A DNA stretch of 64,000 nt from Humibacillus xanthopallidus. GTDB taxonomy: Bacteria > Actinomycetota > Actinomycetes > Actinomycetales > Dermatophilaceae. Shown piece after piece: positions 33,795 through 43,030 of the stretch. Location: assembly GCF_006716675.1 (NCBI RefSeq), contig NZ_VFPM01000004.1:124001-188000 (forward strand), written 5' to 3'. Positions within the stretch are counted from its first letter, which is position 1. The number at the start of each line of letters is the position of its first letter. The notes beneath the pieces are model-generated. The model was not told where the DNA came from. It saw only the letters and a list, made by a program, of their open reading frames with translations, and ran no database searches. Position numbers and translations under genes: made by a program.

Positions 33795-34832
33795 ATGTCT
33801 GACACTTCGCCCGAGGCGCCCGAGGCGCCCGAGGCCCCCGCGGCCCCCGCAACGCGCCGCAGCCTCGCCGTCGTCTACAACCCCGTCAAGGTCGACGACG
33901 TGGACGCTGCGAAGCAGCTCGTCGCCGATGCGGCCGCGAGGCACGGATGGGACGAACCCCGGTGGATCGAGACCACCGCGGAGGAGACCGGCGAGAAGCA
34001 GGGGCGTGAGGCCGTCGAGGCCGGTGCCGATGTCGTCGCATCGCTCGGCGGCGACGGCACCGTCCGCGCCGTCGCGTCGGCCCTCGTCGGCACCGACAGC
34101 GCGCTCGGCCTGCTGCCGGGCGGCACGGGCAACCTGCTGGCCCGCAACCTCGGCCTGCCCATCGACTCGCTGGAGGACGCCGTCGAGGCGATGCTCTCCG
34201 GCTCCGACCGTCGCATCGACGTCGGTCTCATGCGCGTCGCCGACAAGCCGATCCGGCCGCGCGAGAGCCACGGCACCCACGACGGCGGGTCGCAGGTGGA
34301 CGACGACGAGGAGGTGTTCCTCGTCATGGCCGGTCTCGGCCTCGATGGCCAGGTCATGGCCGGCACCAATGAGAAGGTCAAGGCCGTCGTGGGCTGGGTG
34401 GCCTACGTCTTCAGCTTCTTCCGTCACCTCTTCAGCCGCGGCTTCCGGGTGGAGGTGAGCTCCACCGGCGGCGAGGGAGTCGTCGAGCGGGCGGGCAACA
34501 CCGTCAACCGCCACGCGCGCACCGTTGTCATCGGCAACTGCGGCACCCTCCAGGGTGGCATCGATCTGATGCCCGAGGCCAAGCTCGACGACGGCCTCCT
34601 CGACACCGTCGTGATCGCCCCTCGGGGCGCCCTGGGCTGGCTTTCCGTCATCTCCGACGTCGTGACCCGTCACCGCGCCGGGCACCAGCGGCTCGACCGC
34701 CTCCGCGGCGAGGGGTTCACCGTCACGGCTGGCCACCCGGTCATGGCGGAGATCGACGGTGACCCCATCGGCGAGCACGTGGCACTCGGCATTCGCATCC
34801 TGCCCGACTCCCTGGTGGTGCGGGTTGGCTGA
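33795..34832 (+). CDS. Diacylglycerol-kinase-family lipid kinase
   Basis: The protein has 345 residues. After an Ala/Pro/Glu-rich lead with a repeated EAPEAP, the catalytic domain shows LAVVYNPVKVDD, the nucleotide motif VVASLGGDGTVRAVASAL, and LGLLPGGTGNLLARNLGLP. A later LDGQVMAGTNEKVKAVVGWVAY is typical of the DAGK/YegS-like fold. It phosphorylates diacylglycerol or another lipid at the membrane face. It is followed by two PAP2 phosphatases with overlapping starts, so a phosphorylation/dephosphorylation module for one lipid is plausible. The first overlap uses a TTG start. Confidence 0.88.
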   Translation: MSDTSPEAPEAPEAPAAPATRRSLAVVYNPVKVDDVDAAKQLVADAAARHGWDEPRWIETTAEETGEKQGREAVEAGADVVASLGGDGTVRAVASALVGTDSALGLLPGGTGNLLARNLGLPIDSLEDAVEAMLSGSDRRIDVGLMRVADKPIRPRESHGTHDGGSQVDDDEEVFLVMAGLGLDGQVMAGTNEKVKAVVGWVAYVFSFFRHLFSRGFRVEVSSTGGEGVVERAGNTVNRHARTVVIGNCGTLQGGIDLMPEAKLDDGLLDTVVIAPRGALGWLSVISDVVTRHRAGHQRLDRLRGEGFTVTAGHPVMAEIDGDPIGEHVALGIRILPDSLVVRVG

Positions 34833-35565
34833 GCTCGAGCGCGATGGGCGGTCACCGCAAGGTGGCCGTGGACGGCGTCTGCTCAAGGCGATCGGCTTCG
34901 GCCTCGTCTTCGCGGTGCCGATCACCGCTCTGGCCTTCGTCGTCCGAGAGAAGTTCCTGCCCGTCATCGAGCTCGACGAGCGGCTCATCGTCGCTGCGAC
35001 CGACATCACCCGCGACAACCCGTGGTTGCGCACGGCCCTGATCTGGTGGCAGGCGGCGACCGCGCCTCGAGTGCTCTACGTGCTCGCGACGATCGTGTGC
35101 GTCGTCGTGTGGCGCAGGTACGGCCTGCGCAGCCGAGCCCTGTGGGCCTTCGTGACGATGATGGTGGCCTGGGCGCTCCAGCTCCTCCTCAAGGAGGTCG
35201 TCCACCGCGCCCGCCCTGTCGTCAGCGACCCGGTGTCGCACGCGCCGGGCTACAGCTTCCCGTCCGGCCACGTCGCCAACTCCGCAGCCATCGCGACGGT
35301 GCTCGTGCTGCTCCTCTGGCCGCTGCTGTCCTCGGCTGCCCGGGGCTGGCTCATCGGCGGACTCTCGCTCGTCGTGCTGATGACCTGCCTCGACCGTGTC
35401 TTCCTCGGCGTGCACTACCCCTCCGACACCGTGGCAGGAGTGCTCTTCGGAGTCGGCCTCGGCACGGCGTCCTACCTCGGTTATCTCGGGTGGAACCCCA
35501 CCGGCCCCGACGACGCCCCTCCGCCGGAGGGTCGCACTGGGCCTGAGCAGAAAGGCGATTCGTGA
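34825..35565 (+). CDS. PAP2-family membrane phosphatase, first copy
   Basis: The protein has 246 residues with six hydrophobic helices. The PAP2 signature is present: LKEVVHRARP, SFPSGHVANSAA and DRVFLGVHYPSD, giving the catalytic His and Arg set. No ATG or GTG lies in frame near the start, so TTG 34825, overlapping the kinase stop by 8 bases, is the probable start. It should remove phosphate from a membrane lipid such as phosphatidic acid or undecaprenyl pyrophosphate. It sits between a lipid kinase and a second PAP2 gene. Confidence 0.83.
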   Translation: MAELERDGRSPQGGRGRRLLKAIGFGLVFAVPITALAFVVREKFLPVIELDERLIVAATDITRDNPWLRTALIWWQAATAPRVLYVLATIVCVVVWRRYGLRSRALWAFVTMMVAWALQLLLKEVVHRARPVVSDPVSHAPGYSFPSGHVANSAAIATVLVLLLWPLLSSAARGWLIGGLSLVVLMTCLDRVFLGVHYPSDTVAGVLFGVGLGTASYLGYLGWNPTGPDDAPPPEGRTGPEQKGDS

Positions 35566-36293
35566 ACCACACCTTCATCCACCGCTATGAGATCGACAGG
35601 TCTCGGCCTCCGGTGGGGTCGGCCTTGCGCGACATGGCGCTGCGCGTGCTCGCGCCGGCGATCGTGCTCTTCGGCATCATCGTCGGTCTGGGCTTCCTCA
35701 TCGTCGGCCCGCTGGGCGACCTCAAGTCCGAGAACTCGATCAGCAAGGCTCTGGCCGACGGACGCACCGCGACCTGGAACTCCATCACGGCGATCTGGTC
35801 GCACGTCGGCAACACCGAGATCATCATCGGGGTCTGCGTCATCGTCGTCGCCCTCGTCTGGTGGCGCACCAAGGAGTGGTGGTATGCCGTCGTGCCGGCG
35901 CTCGCCATCGCCGCTCAGGCCAGCGTCTTCGTCGCAGCCACGACCATCACCGGCCGTGACCGCCCGACGGTCCCGCACCTCGACCCGGCGCCGCCGACGT
36001 CGAGCTACCCGAGCGGCCACATGGGAGCTGCGACGGCGCTCTACCTCACCTTCGCGATGATGGCCCAGCGCATCGAGCTGCCCTGGCTCCGTCGCCTCGT
36101 CACGAGCATCTGCATCATCGTGCCGCTCCTCGTCGGCTACGGCCGCCTCTACCGCGGCATGCACCACCTCTCCGACATCCTCATCGGGGCCGTCAACGGC
36201 GTGGTCTGCATGCTTCTGGCGTGGAACTACCTGCGCCGCAAGACGTCCGGCACGACGGTCGACAGCCGGGCACGCGAGGCCGTGCGGCACTGA
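35562..36293 (+). CDS. PAP2-family membrane phosphatase, second copy
   Basis: The protein has 243 residues. A GTG start overlaps the previous stop by 4 bases (GTGA). The signature is TITGRDRP, SSYPSGHMGAATAL and YRGMHHLSDILIG. It is not a recent duplicate of the first copy: outside the motifs the two differ throughout, and the signature spacing differs. The three genes 33795-36293 form one translationally coupled unit, ended by the terminator at 36333-36362. Confidence 0.84.
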   Translation: MNHTFIHRYEIDRSRPPVGSALRDMALRVLAPAIVLFGIIVGLGFLIVGPLGDLKSENSISKALADGRTATWNSITAIWSHVGNTEIIIGVCVIVVALVWWRTKEWWYAVVPALAIAAQASVFVAATTITGRDRPTVPHLDPAPPTSSYPSGHMGAATALYLTFAMMAQRIELPWLRRLVTSICIIVPLLVGYGRLYRGMHHLSDILIGAVNGVVCMLLAWNYLRRKTSGTTVDSRAREAVRH

Positions 36294-36332
36294 CCGCTTG
36301 ATCCCTGAGCGGGCCTCGCCCGCCAGACGCCG

Positions 36333-36362
36333 ATCGCCGGGAACCCTAGGGTTCCCGGCGAT
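36333..36362. terminator. Perfect 30-bp palindromic bidirectional terminator
   Basis: Bases 36333-36362 form a perfect palindrome (13-bp stem with a CTAG loop as RNA) between the convergent PAP2 (ends 36293) and DUF1206 (ends 36404) genes. In the minus direction it comes after the DUF1206 stop, in the plus direction after the PAP2 stop. Confidence 0.85.
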
Positions 36363-36403
36363 GTGTGTGTGACGTGCGGCGTGGGCCGTCCAGCAGCGAC
36401 CGA

Positions 36404-37189
36404 TCAGACGTCGGCGTGGCGGGCGCGGCCGAAGCAGTAGACGCCGAAGGCGATGAGACCGAGCGCGACGAGAGCCAGGAGCACCGGGCCGCCGGGGGCG
36501 CCGAGGAGGTTGTGGAGGGCGCCGTCGAGGCCCTTGGCCTCGCTCGGCTTGTGGCGCACCGCGGCGAGCACGAAGAGGCCGCCCACGATGGCGAGCGCGA
36601 TGCCCTTGGCGATGTAGCCCACCCGGCCGGCCTTGACGATCCACTCGCCCGGGTGCGACTCCAGGTCGCCGAGGAACTTCTTCTTCCAGCCCTTGACGAC
36701 GTGGTAGACACCGACGCCGATGATGACGAGCCCGACGAGAGCGACGAGCCACTGGCCGGCCGGCTTCTCCATGAGCGACGCCGTGAAGTCGGTCGACTGC
36801 TTCTTGCTCGACGACCCGCCGCCGGTGGCGAACGAGAAAGCCGTCCAGGCCAGCGCGATGTAGACGACGGCCTTGGCGGACGCCTTGACCCGGTCACTCG
36901 TCTCGGAGCTGCCGGTGATCGCCTCGGTCACCTGCCAGATGCCGAGACCGAGCCACGCGACCACGGCGATCCAGAGCACGACGAGGCCGAAGGGGTTGTC
37001 CGCGAGCGACCCCAGTGCTCCGGACTGGTCGGCACTCGTGCCCTTGGACCCGAAGGCGAGTGCGAGGGCGATGACACCGATGATGATGTGCAGGACGCCG
37101 TTGACGGCGTAGCCGATGCGAGCCACCGTCTCGAGAGCCGGATGGTCGCCGGCCTGCCGTGAGGCTTGCTTGACGTCGGTCGAATCCAT
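36404..37189 (-). CDS. DUF1206 membrane protein
   Basis: The protein has 261 residues with three internal repeats of two hydrophobic helices each, beginning at ARIGYAVNGVLHIIIGVIAL, VYIALAWTAFSFATG and GRVGYIAKGIALAIVGGLFV. This arrangement defines DUF1206. The lysine-rich loop GWKKKFLGDL faces the cytoplasm. The ATG at 37189 begins DSTDVKQASRQAGDHP, the usual soluble lead. Function is unknown. It is alone on the minus strand between a terminator and a hydrolase gene. Confidence 0.8.
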   Translation of the reverse strand: MDSTDVKQASRQAGDHPALETVARIGYAVNGVLHIIIGVIALALAFGSKGTSADQSGALGSLADNPFGLVVLWIAVVAWLGLGIWQVTEAITGSSETSDRVKASAKAVVYIALAWTAFSFATGGGSSSKKQSTDFTASLMEKPAGQWLVALVGLVIIGVGVYHVVKGWKKKFLGDLESHPGEWIVKAGRVGYIAKGIALAIVGGLFVLAAVRHKPSEAKGLDGALHNLLGAPGGPVLLALVALGLIAFGVYCFGRARHADV

Positions 37190-37281
37190 GTGAGTCGTTC
37201 CTGTCGGTAGAGGGTCCCCGGTGTGCACCCGTGAACATACCCACCGCCAGGCCCCCGCTTGCGCGCCGCGCGTCCGACGTT

Positions 37282-38136
37282 TCAGCCCACCGCGGCGCCG
37301 AGGACACGCCTGACCTCGGGCCACGCGAGCAGCCCCAGCGCTCGGTCGGCCGACTCGCTGCCCCCGCGGTCCATGGGCATCCCACCCGTGGCGACAGCCT
37401 CTCCCGGCAGGATCACGCGGTGGCCCGCGTCGGGGTGCGTCACGAGCGTCGTCGGCAGGCCGTATGCCGTCCGACGAGCCTCGACCGCTCGGGCGAAGTC
37501 GAGCGAGGGCCAGACCCGGTCGTCGCCCCCGGCGACGAGCAACACGTCGCCGAAGAAGCGCTCCGCCGGGATCGTCGCGGCCTCCACCCGGTCGGCGAAG
37601 GTGCGAAGGCTCGCGCGGTAGACGGGCTCGAAGGCCGGCGGGTCGCCCGTGACCGCGACGTCGTCGTCATAGGGCACGAAGGGAACGGCCCGACCGGCCC
37701 TCGACCACGACGAGTGCTGGGGGCGCAGCGCTCCGTCCGGCCCCGGCGAGACGCCGGCCCACACGACGTGACTCGGTGACAGCGCGATGACCGCGTCGAC
37801 GCGGGGGTCGTCGGCGGCATACACCAGGAACGCCTCAGCGCTCTTGGACGCGCCGACGAGGACGACCCGATCACACTGGGAGGCAAGGCGACTCACCGCC
37901 CAGTCGAAGCTCTCGAGCGGCAGCTCCCAGATGCCGCGAGGCTGACCCGGGGCCCCGAACCAGCGGTAGGTGAGGGCGGTCGCGCCGACGCCGGCGATCA
38001 CGCTCGCGCGCTCGGTCTCGACCCTGCCGCTCGACCCCGAGAGCACGAGGACGCCCGTGCTCGTGCCTTCCTCAGCGTGGGCGGGGCGCACCCAGACGCC
38101 GTCGACGTCCGGCAGAGCCTCGGTGCGCAGCTGCAT
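37282..38136 (-). CDS. Alpha/beta hydrolase, BAAT/acyl-CoA thioesterase carboxyl-terminal-like
   Basis: The protein has 284 residues. GVLVLSGSSGRVETERASVIAGVGATALTYRWFG, then the nucleophile region VVLVGASKSAEAFLVYA and DVLLVAGGDDRVWPS with a late THPDAGHRVILPGE, matches the BAAT_C hydrolase group. The predicted triad is Ser (GASKS), Asp (GGDD) and His (DAGH). It may hydrolyse or transfer acyl groups from thioesters. No amino-terminal BAAT domain is present. The ATG at 38136 is supported by the conserved first strands. Confidence 0.75.
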   Translation of the reverse strand: MQLRTEALPDVDGVWVRPAHAEEGTSTGVLVLSGSSGRVETERASVIAGVGATALTYRWFGAPGQPRGIWELPLESFDWAVSRLASQCDRVVLVGASKSAEAFLVYAADDPRVDAVIALSPSHVVWAGVSPGPDGALRPQHSSWSRAGRAVPFVPYDDDVAVTGDPPAFEPVYRASLRTFADRVEAATIPAERFFGDVLLVAGGDDRVWPSLDFARAVEARRTAYGLPTTLVTHPDAGHRVILPGEAVATGGMPMDRGGSESADRALGLLAWPEVRRVLGAAVG

Positions 38137-38269
38137 CGGGCGATGCTAACGGGCCGCGGCGGTCGACGTATCACCGAGCGGGGCTGGGGCCACTTCCGGA
38201 CATCGGGGGCACAACGGGCGACGACGGGCCACAGGGGGCTCGGAGCACCCGATCCAAAGGGGGATACAC

Positions 38270-40291
38270 GTGCACACAGCAACACGTCGCCGGCTCGTTC
38301 CGGCGCGGATTCGATCGGTCGCGGCGGTCATCGCCGCGACCGCACTCACGCTCGGCGGAGTGGCGATGGCCCCGATGGCCTCGGCCGCTCCCACCCCGGA
38401 CGCGACGGCCAGTCCGACCTCGGTGGCTCGCTACGGGACTTCCACCGTCACGCTCACCCTCGACGGGGAGAGCAGCACGCAGTCGACACCCACCGACCTC
38501 GTGCTCGTCCTCGACGAGTCGGGCAGCATCGACGCCACCGAGTTCAACCAGCTCAACACCTTCGCGAGCAGCGTCGTCACGGCGGTGGCCGCAGACGGAC
38601 TCTTCGCCAACGGTGGTCGCGTCGGCGTCGTCGGATTCTCCAGCGGCGCTGAGACGGTCATCCCGCTGTCGAACAACCAGGCTGCGGTCGCGTCGGCCAT
38701 CTCCAGCAATCCTCAGTCGGCGTTGAGCACCTGCATCTCGTGCGGTCTCAACCAGGCCAGCGCCGTGATGGGCGTCGATGACCCGGCGCGCAACCAGCTC
38801 GTCATCGTGATCACCGATGGCAACGCCGACGGGGGGGATCCCACCGCTGCCGCCGCGACGAGCCTGCAGGCCAAGGCCGAGGTCTTCGCCGTCGGTGTCG
38901 GGGATGGCATCAGCCAGTCCACGCTCGAGACCATCGCGAGTGGCGCCGGTGACGCCAACACGTTCGCGGTCGGCGGCTTCGGCTCGCTTGCGGCCCTGTT
39001 GTCGACCCTCGTCGCAGCCGTCGTCGTGCCGGGCGCCACCAACCCATCGGTCACCGTCACGCTCGACGCCGGCTGGGACCTCGTGCCCGGTTCGGTCAGC
39101 GCCGGCCTCGGCGCCACGGTCAGTGGCGTGACGACGAACGGCTTCACCGTTTCCCGCGACGACCTTGGTGACGAGAACCTCGTCATCACTTACGGCATCA
39201 AGCACGAGGGCGCTCCTTGCGGGCCACTGAACGTCAACTCCTCGGTGGTCTACACCGACGACGAGGACGCGACGGTGACGTTCCCGCCGGTCGTCGTGAC
39301 CGTCAACTGCCTGCCGCCCGTCGCCGACGCCGGCCCCGACAAGACGGTCGCCGAGGGTTCGAACGTCTCGCTGGACGGCTCGGGGAGCCACGACCCTGAC
39401 GGCACCATCACGGCATACGCCTGGAGCGGGGCTGACCCCGCCATCGGCACGCTGAGCGACACGAGCAGCACGGTCGCGACGTATGCCGGCCTCGACGACG
39501 GCGTCGACGCCGTGACCCTCGGGGTCACCGACGACAACGGCCTGACCGACACCGACAGCACCGACGTGACGGTCACCAACGTCGCGCCGAGCCTGACGCT
39601 GACGAGCTGCCCCGTGGCGCCCAACCAGGTCGGCACCGACGTCTCGTTCGCCGGCACCTTCACCGACCCGGGCGTCAACGACACCCACACGATGACGGTC
39701 GACTGGGGCGACGGCGTGGTGAGCCCGGCGACAGCGGCGACCTCACCGGTCGGGGCCACCCACCAGTACGCGTCGGCAGGCATCTTCGACATCGCCGTCA
39801 CCGTCACCGATGACGACGGGGGCTCCGACACCGAGACGTGCGGCTTCGTCGTCGTCTTCGACCCCGACGGCGGCTTCGTCACCGGGGGAGGCTGGATCAC
39901 CTCGCCCGCAGGGGCCTACCCGGCCGACCCGGGGGCCTCGGGCCGCGCGAACTTCGGCTTCGTGTCGAAGTACCAGAAGGGCGCGACCGTTCCCACCGGC
40001 AGCACCGAGTTCCAGTTCCAGGCGGGCAACCTGAACTTCCACTCGAGCGACTACCAGTGGCTCGTCGTCGCCGGCACGAAGGCGCAGTACAAGGGCACCG
40101 GCAGCGTCAATGGCGTGAGTGGCTACAGCTTCATGCTCACGGCGACGGACGGCAGCCCCGACAGGCTGCGCATGAAGATCTGGAAGACGTCTGACAGCAC
40201 GATCGTCTACGACAACCAGATCGGCAGCGGCGACACGACCAACCCGACGACTGCGCTCTCCGGCGGTCAGATCGTCATCCACAAGGGCTGA
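38270..40291 (+). CDS. Secreted VWA-PKD multidomain protein
   Basis: The protein has 673 residues. AAAGGGGGA precedes a GTG start. The signal peptide runs RRRLVPARIRSVAAVIAATALTLGGVAMAPMASAAP. The von Willebrand A domain at about 55-245 has an intact metal site (LVLDESGSI). Two PKD-like beta domains follow (VADAGPDKTVAEGSNVSLDGSGSHDPDG and a second ending DDDGGSDTETCGF). The last 135 residues (GGFVTGGGWITSPAGAYPAD to IVIHKG) resemble the post-COAP-1 type carboxyl domain. No LPXTG motif, so it is released or loosely bound. It probably mediates surface interaction. Confidence 0.8.
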   Translation: MHTATRRRLVPARIRSVAAVIAATALTLGGVAMAPMASAAPTPDATASPTSVARYGTSTVTLTLDGESSTQSTPTDLVLVLDESGSIDATEFNQLNTFASSVVTAVAADGLFANGGRVGVVGFSSGAETVIPLSNNQAAVASAISSNPQSALSTCISCGLNQASAVMGVDDPARNQLVIVITDGNADGGDPTAAAATSLQAKAEVFAVGVGDGISQSTLETIASGAGDANTFAVGGFGSLAALLSTLVAAVVVPGATNPSVTVTLDAGWDLVPGSVSAGLGATVSGVTTNGFTVSRDDLGDENLVITYGIKHEGAPCGPLNVNSSVVYTDDEDATVTFPPVVVTVNCLPPVADAGPDKTVAEGSNVSLDGSGSHDPDGTITAYAWSGADPAIGTLSDTSSTVATYAGLDDGVDAVTLGVTDDNGLTDTDSTDVTVTNVAPSLTLTSCPVAPNQVGTDVSFAGTFTDPGVNDTHTMTVDWGDGVVSPATAATSPVGATHQYASAGIFDIAVTVTDDDGGSDTETCGFVVVFDPDGGFVTGGGWITSPAGAYPADPGASGRANFGFVSKYQKGATVPTGSTEFQFQAGNLNFHSSDYQWLVVAGTKAQYKGTGSVNGVSGYSFMLTATDGSPDRLRMKIWKTSDSTIVYDNQIGSGDTTNPTTALSGGQIVIHKG

Positions 40292-40315
40292 GCCCGACGC
40301 AGTCCCAGCTGGTGA

Positions 40316-40352
40316 GGTGGGTCCGGCGGTCACCATGACCGTCGGACCCGCC
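40316..40352. terminator. Terminator between the VWA protein and helicase genes
   Basis: A 17-bp stem (40316-40332 with 40336-40352), with two G-T wobble pairs and a 3-nt loop, lies between the convergent stops at 40291 and 40358. Confidence 0.75.
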
Positions 40353-40357
40353 CGCGC

Positions 40358-42907
40358 TCAGCCGCCGAGGCGCTCGAAGGCGGCGACGGTGAGGACCGCC
40401 GCGCCGACGTCGTCGCTGGCGGCGAGGTCGACGACGGCGGTGATGCCCCAGTCGAGGTCACCGTCGGGGTCGACGACGACCTGCCGCAGGCGCCACTCGT
40501 CGGCGGTCTTCTCGATCTGGAGGAGACCCGGCGAGCGGGCCTGCTGGTCCGTCGCGATGGAGTCGTGCTCGTCGTAGTAGGCGCCGAGAGCGTCGTTCCA
40601 TGCCTCCGGTGTCATGACGACCTTCTGCGGGGGATCGGTCAGCTCTGCCACCCGGGCCTCGAGGTCGCCGAGCAGCTCCCACGCGTCGCGCGACGCGAGC
40701 TCGACCCGGTGGAACATCGCGTTGCGCACCATGACCGTGAAGGCGCGCACGTTGGCCGTGAGCGGTCGCGCCGGCGGTGCGAGGTCGTCCTGCTGCAGCG
40801 TGGCGGCACTCGGGTTGACGAGGTCCTCCCACTCGTCGAGCAGGCTCGAGTCGGTCTGGCGCACGAGCTCGCCGAGCCACTCGATGACGTCCTCGAGCTC
40901 CTCCGTGCGGTGCGACTCGGGCACCGTGTGCCGCAGCGCGCGGTAGGCGTCGGTGAGATAGCGAAGGAGCAGGCCCTCCGAGCGCGAGAGGCCGTAGGCC
41001 GAGACGAACTCGTTGAAGGTCATGCCCTGCTCGTACATCTCGCGCACGACCGACTTGGGCGAGAGGGCGTCCGGGGAGATCCACGGGTGGGTCCTCCGGT
41101 AGGCCGTGAGGGTCACCTCGAGCAGGTCGGCGAGCGGCTTGGGCCAGGTGACCTCCTCGAGCCGCTCCATGCGCTCCTCGTACTCGATGCCGTCGAGCTT
41201 CATCGCCGCGACCGCCTCGCCTCGCGCCTTGGACTCCTGGGCCCAGAGCACCTGCCGGGGATCCTCGAGGATCGCCTCGATGACGGAGACGAGATCTCTT
41301 GCGTACGTGTCGGACTCGGGGTCGAGGGTCTCCATGACGGCGAGGGCGAAGGGCGCGAGCGGCTGGTTGAGGGCGAAGTCGCGTTGCAGGTCGATCGTCA
41401 GAGCGTGGCGTCGCCCGGACGCCTCGGCGGTGGGGAGCCGCTCGACGACGCCGGAGGTGATGAGCTCCTTGGCGAGCACGAGCGCGTGACGTTGGAGCCG
41501 GCGCTGGTCCTTGGGCTCGTGGTGGTTGTCCGAGAGCAGCCGCTGCGCGTGGGCGACCGGGTTGCCTTCGCGGGCAAGGATGTTGACGAGCATCGAGTGC
41601 GACACCCGCATCCTCGGCTGCAGGGGCTCGGGCTCGGCGGCGATGAGGCGCTCGAAGGTCTCCTCGGACCAGCTGATGAAGCCGTCGGGAGCCTTCTTGC
41701 GCTGGACCTTGCGCTGCTTCTTCGGGTCGTCGCCGGCCTTCTCGACGGCGCGGAGGTTGTCGATGACGTGCTCGGGTGCCTGCGCGACGACCCAGCCGCG
41801 CGCGTCGAAGCCCGCGCGCCCGGCTCGACCGACGATCTGGTGGAACTCGCGGGCCTTGAGCATCCGCTGCTTCGTCCCGTCGAACTTCGTCAGCCCTGTC
41901 AGCAGGACCGTGCGGATCGGCACGTTGATGCCGACCCCGAGGGTGTCGGTGCCGCAGATGACCTTGAGGAGGCCGTCCTGGGCGAGCTGCTCGACGAGCC
42001 GGCGGTACTTCGGCAGCATGCCGGCGTGGTGCACGCCGATGCCGTGGCGCACGAGTCGCGAGAGGGTGCGGCCGAAGCCGGCCCCGAAGCGGAAGTTGCC
42101 GATGCGCGCGGCGATGGCGTCGCGCTCCTCGCGCGTCGTGATCTTCACCGCCATGAGGCTCTGCGCGCGCTCGAGGGCCGCCGCCTGGGTGAAGTGCACG
42201 ACGTAGACGGGCGCGCGGTCCTTCGCCAGCAGCTCCTCGATGGTCTCGTGGAGGGGGGTGACGGCATACGAGAACTCGAGCGGCACCGGGCGCTCGGTGC
42301 CGGAGATGACGGCGGTGGCGCGGCCGGTGCGGCGCGTGAGGTCGTCACGGAACATCGTGACGTCGCCGAGGGTCGCCGACATGAGCACGAACTGGGCCTG
42401 TGGCAGCTCGAGGATGGGCACCTGCCACGCCCAGCCGCGGTCGGGCTCGGAGTAGAAGTGGAACTCGTCCATGACAACGAGCCCCACATCTGCCGAGCTG
42501 CCCTCTCGCAGCGCGAGGTTGGCGAGGATCTCGGCCGTGCAGCAGATGATCGGGGCGTCGGAGTTCACCGATGCGTCGCCCGTGATCATGCCGACGTTGT
42601 CCGCGCCGAACTGCTCACACAGGGCGAAGAACTTCTCCGAGACGAGCGCCTTGATCGGCGCGGTGTAGAAGCTGACCCGGTCGTCGGCGAGGGCGGTGAG
42701 GTGGGCGGCCGTGGCGACGAGCGACTTCCCCGAGCCCGTCGGCGTCGAGAGGATGAGGTTGCTGCCGCTGAGGATCTCGAGGAAGGCCTCCTCCTGGTGC
42801 GGGTAGAGCGTGAGCCCCCGCTCGGCGGTCCACTCGGTGAAGACCTCGTAGAGGCCGTCGGGATCGGGATCCCGCGGGATGCGCTCAGCGAGGTTCTTCG
42901 TCACCAC
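40358..42907 (-). CDS. Ski2-like DEAD/DEAH helicase with DUF3516 region
   Basis: The protein has 849 residues. Motif I is LSTPTGSGKS, motif Ia APIKALVSEK, motif II VVMDEFHFY, motif III VLMSATLGD, motif V CGTDTLGVGINVP and motif VI QIVGRAGRAG. The carboxyl-terminal 400 residues (MRVSHSMLVNILAREGNPVAHAQRLL onward) are all-helical and match DUF3516, the usual actinobacterial partner. It should unwind RNA or DNA in the cytoplasm; the biological role is not defined. The start is GTG 42907, just inside the octamer-containing gap before the divergent phosphorylase. Confidence 0.87.
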   Translation of the reverse strand: MVTKNLAERIPRDPDPDGLYEVFTEWTAERGLTLYPHQEEAFLEILSGSNLILSTPTGSGKSLVATAAHLTALADDRVSFYTAPIKALVSEKFFALCEQFGADNVGMITGDASVNSDAPIICCTAEILANLALREGSSADVGLVVMDEFHFYSEPDRGWAWQVPILELPQAQFVLMSATLGDVTMFRDDLTRRTGRATAVISGTERPVPLEFSYAVTPLHETIEELLAKDRAPVYVVHFTQAAALERAQSLMAVKITTREERDAIAARIGNFRFGAGFGRTLSRLVRHGIGVHHAGMLPKYRRLVEQLAQDGLLKVICGTDTLGVGINVPIRTVLLTGLTKFDGTKQRMLKAREFHQIVGRAGRAGFDARGWVVAQAPEHVIDNLRAVEKAGDDPKKQRKVQRKKAPDGFISWSEETFERLIAAEPEPLQPRMRVSHSMLVNILAREGNPVAHAQRLLSDNHHEPKDQRRLQRHALVLAKELITSGVVERLPTAEASGRRHALTIDLQRDFALNQPLAPFALAVMETLDPESDTYARDLVSVIEAILEDPRQVLWAQESKARGEAVAAMKLDGIEYEERMERLEEVTWPKPLADLLEVTLTAYRRTHPWISPDALSPKSVVREMYEQGMTFNEFVSAYGLSRSEGLLLRYLTDAYRALRHTVPESHRTEELEDVIEWLGELVRQTDSSLLDEWEDLVNPSAATLQQDDLAPPARPLTANVRAFTVMVRNAMFHRVELASRDAWELLGDLEARVAELTDPPQKVVMTPEAWNDALGAYYDEHDSIATDQQARSPGLLQIEKTADEWRLRQVVVDPDGDLDWGITAVVDLAASDDVGAAVLTVAAFERLGG

Positions 42908-43030
42908 GTGAGTATGCCGCCGGTCGGGCCCGCGCCCCTAAACGCGAGCGCGTGACGGAGGCGCCCCCCGTGCTGGCGCGCGATCGCCCGGATGCGCCAG
43001 AGTGGTGTGACCGCGGACGAGGAGGACGCT

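Noticed and set aside
36333..36362. Perfect palindrome as an operator
   Set aside because: It lies between two gene ends, not at a promoter, and makes a strong RNA hairpin; terminator is simpler.
40565..42955. Long plus-strand open frame opposite the helicase gene
   Set aside because: It is an antisense shadow of a gene with all helicase motifs, and has low-complexity residues only.
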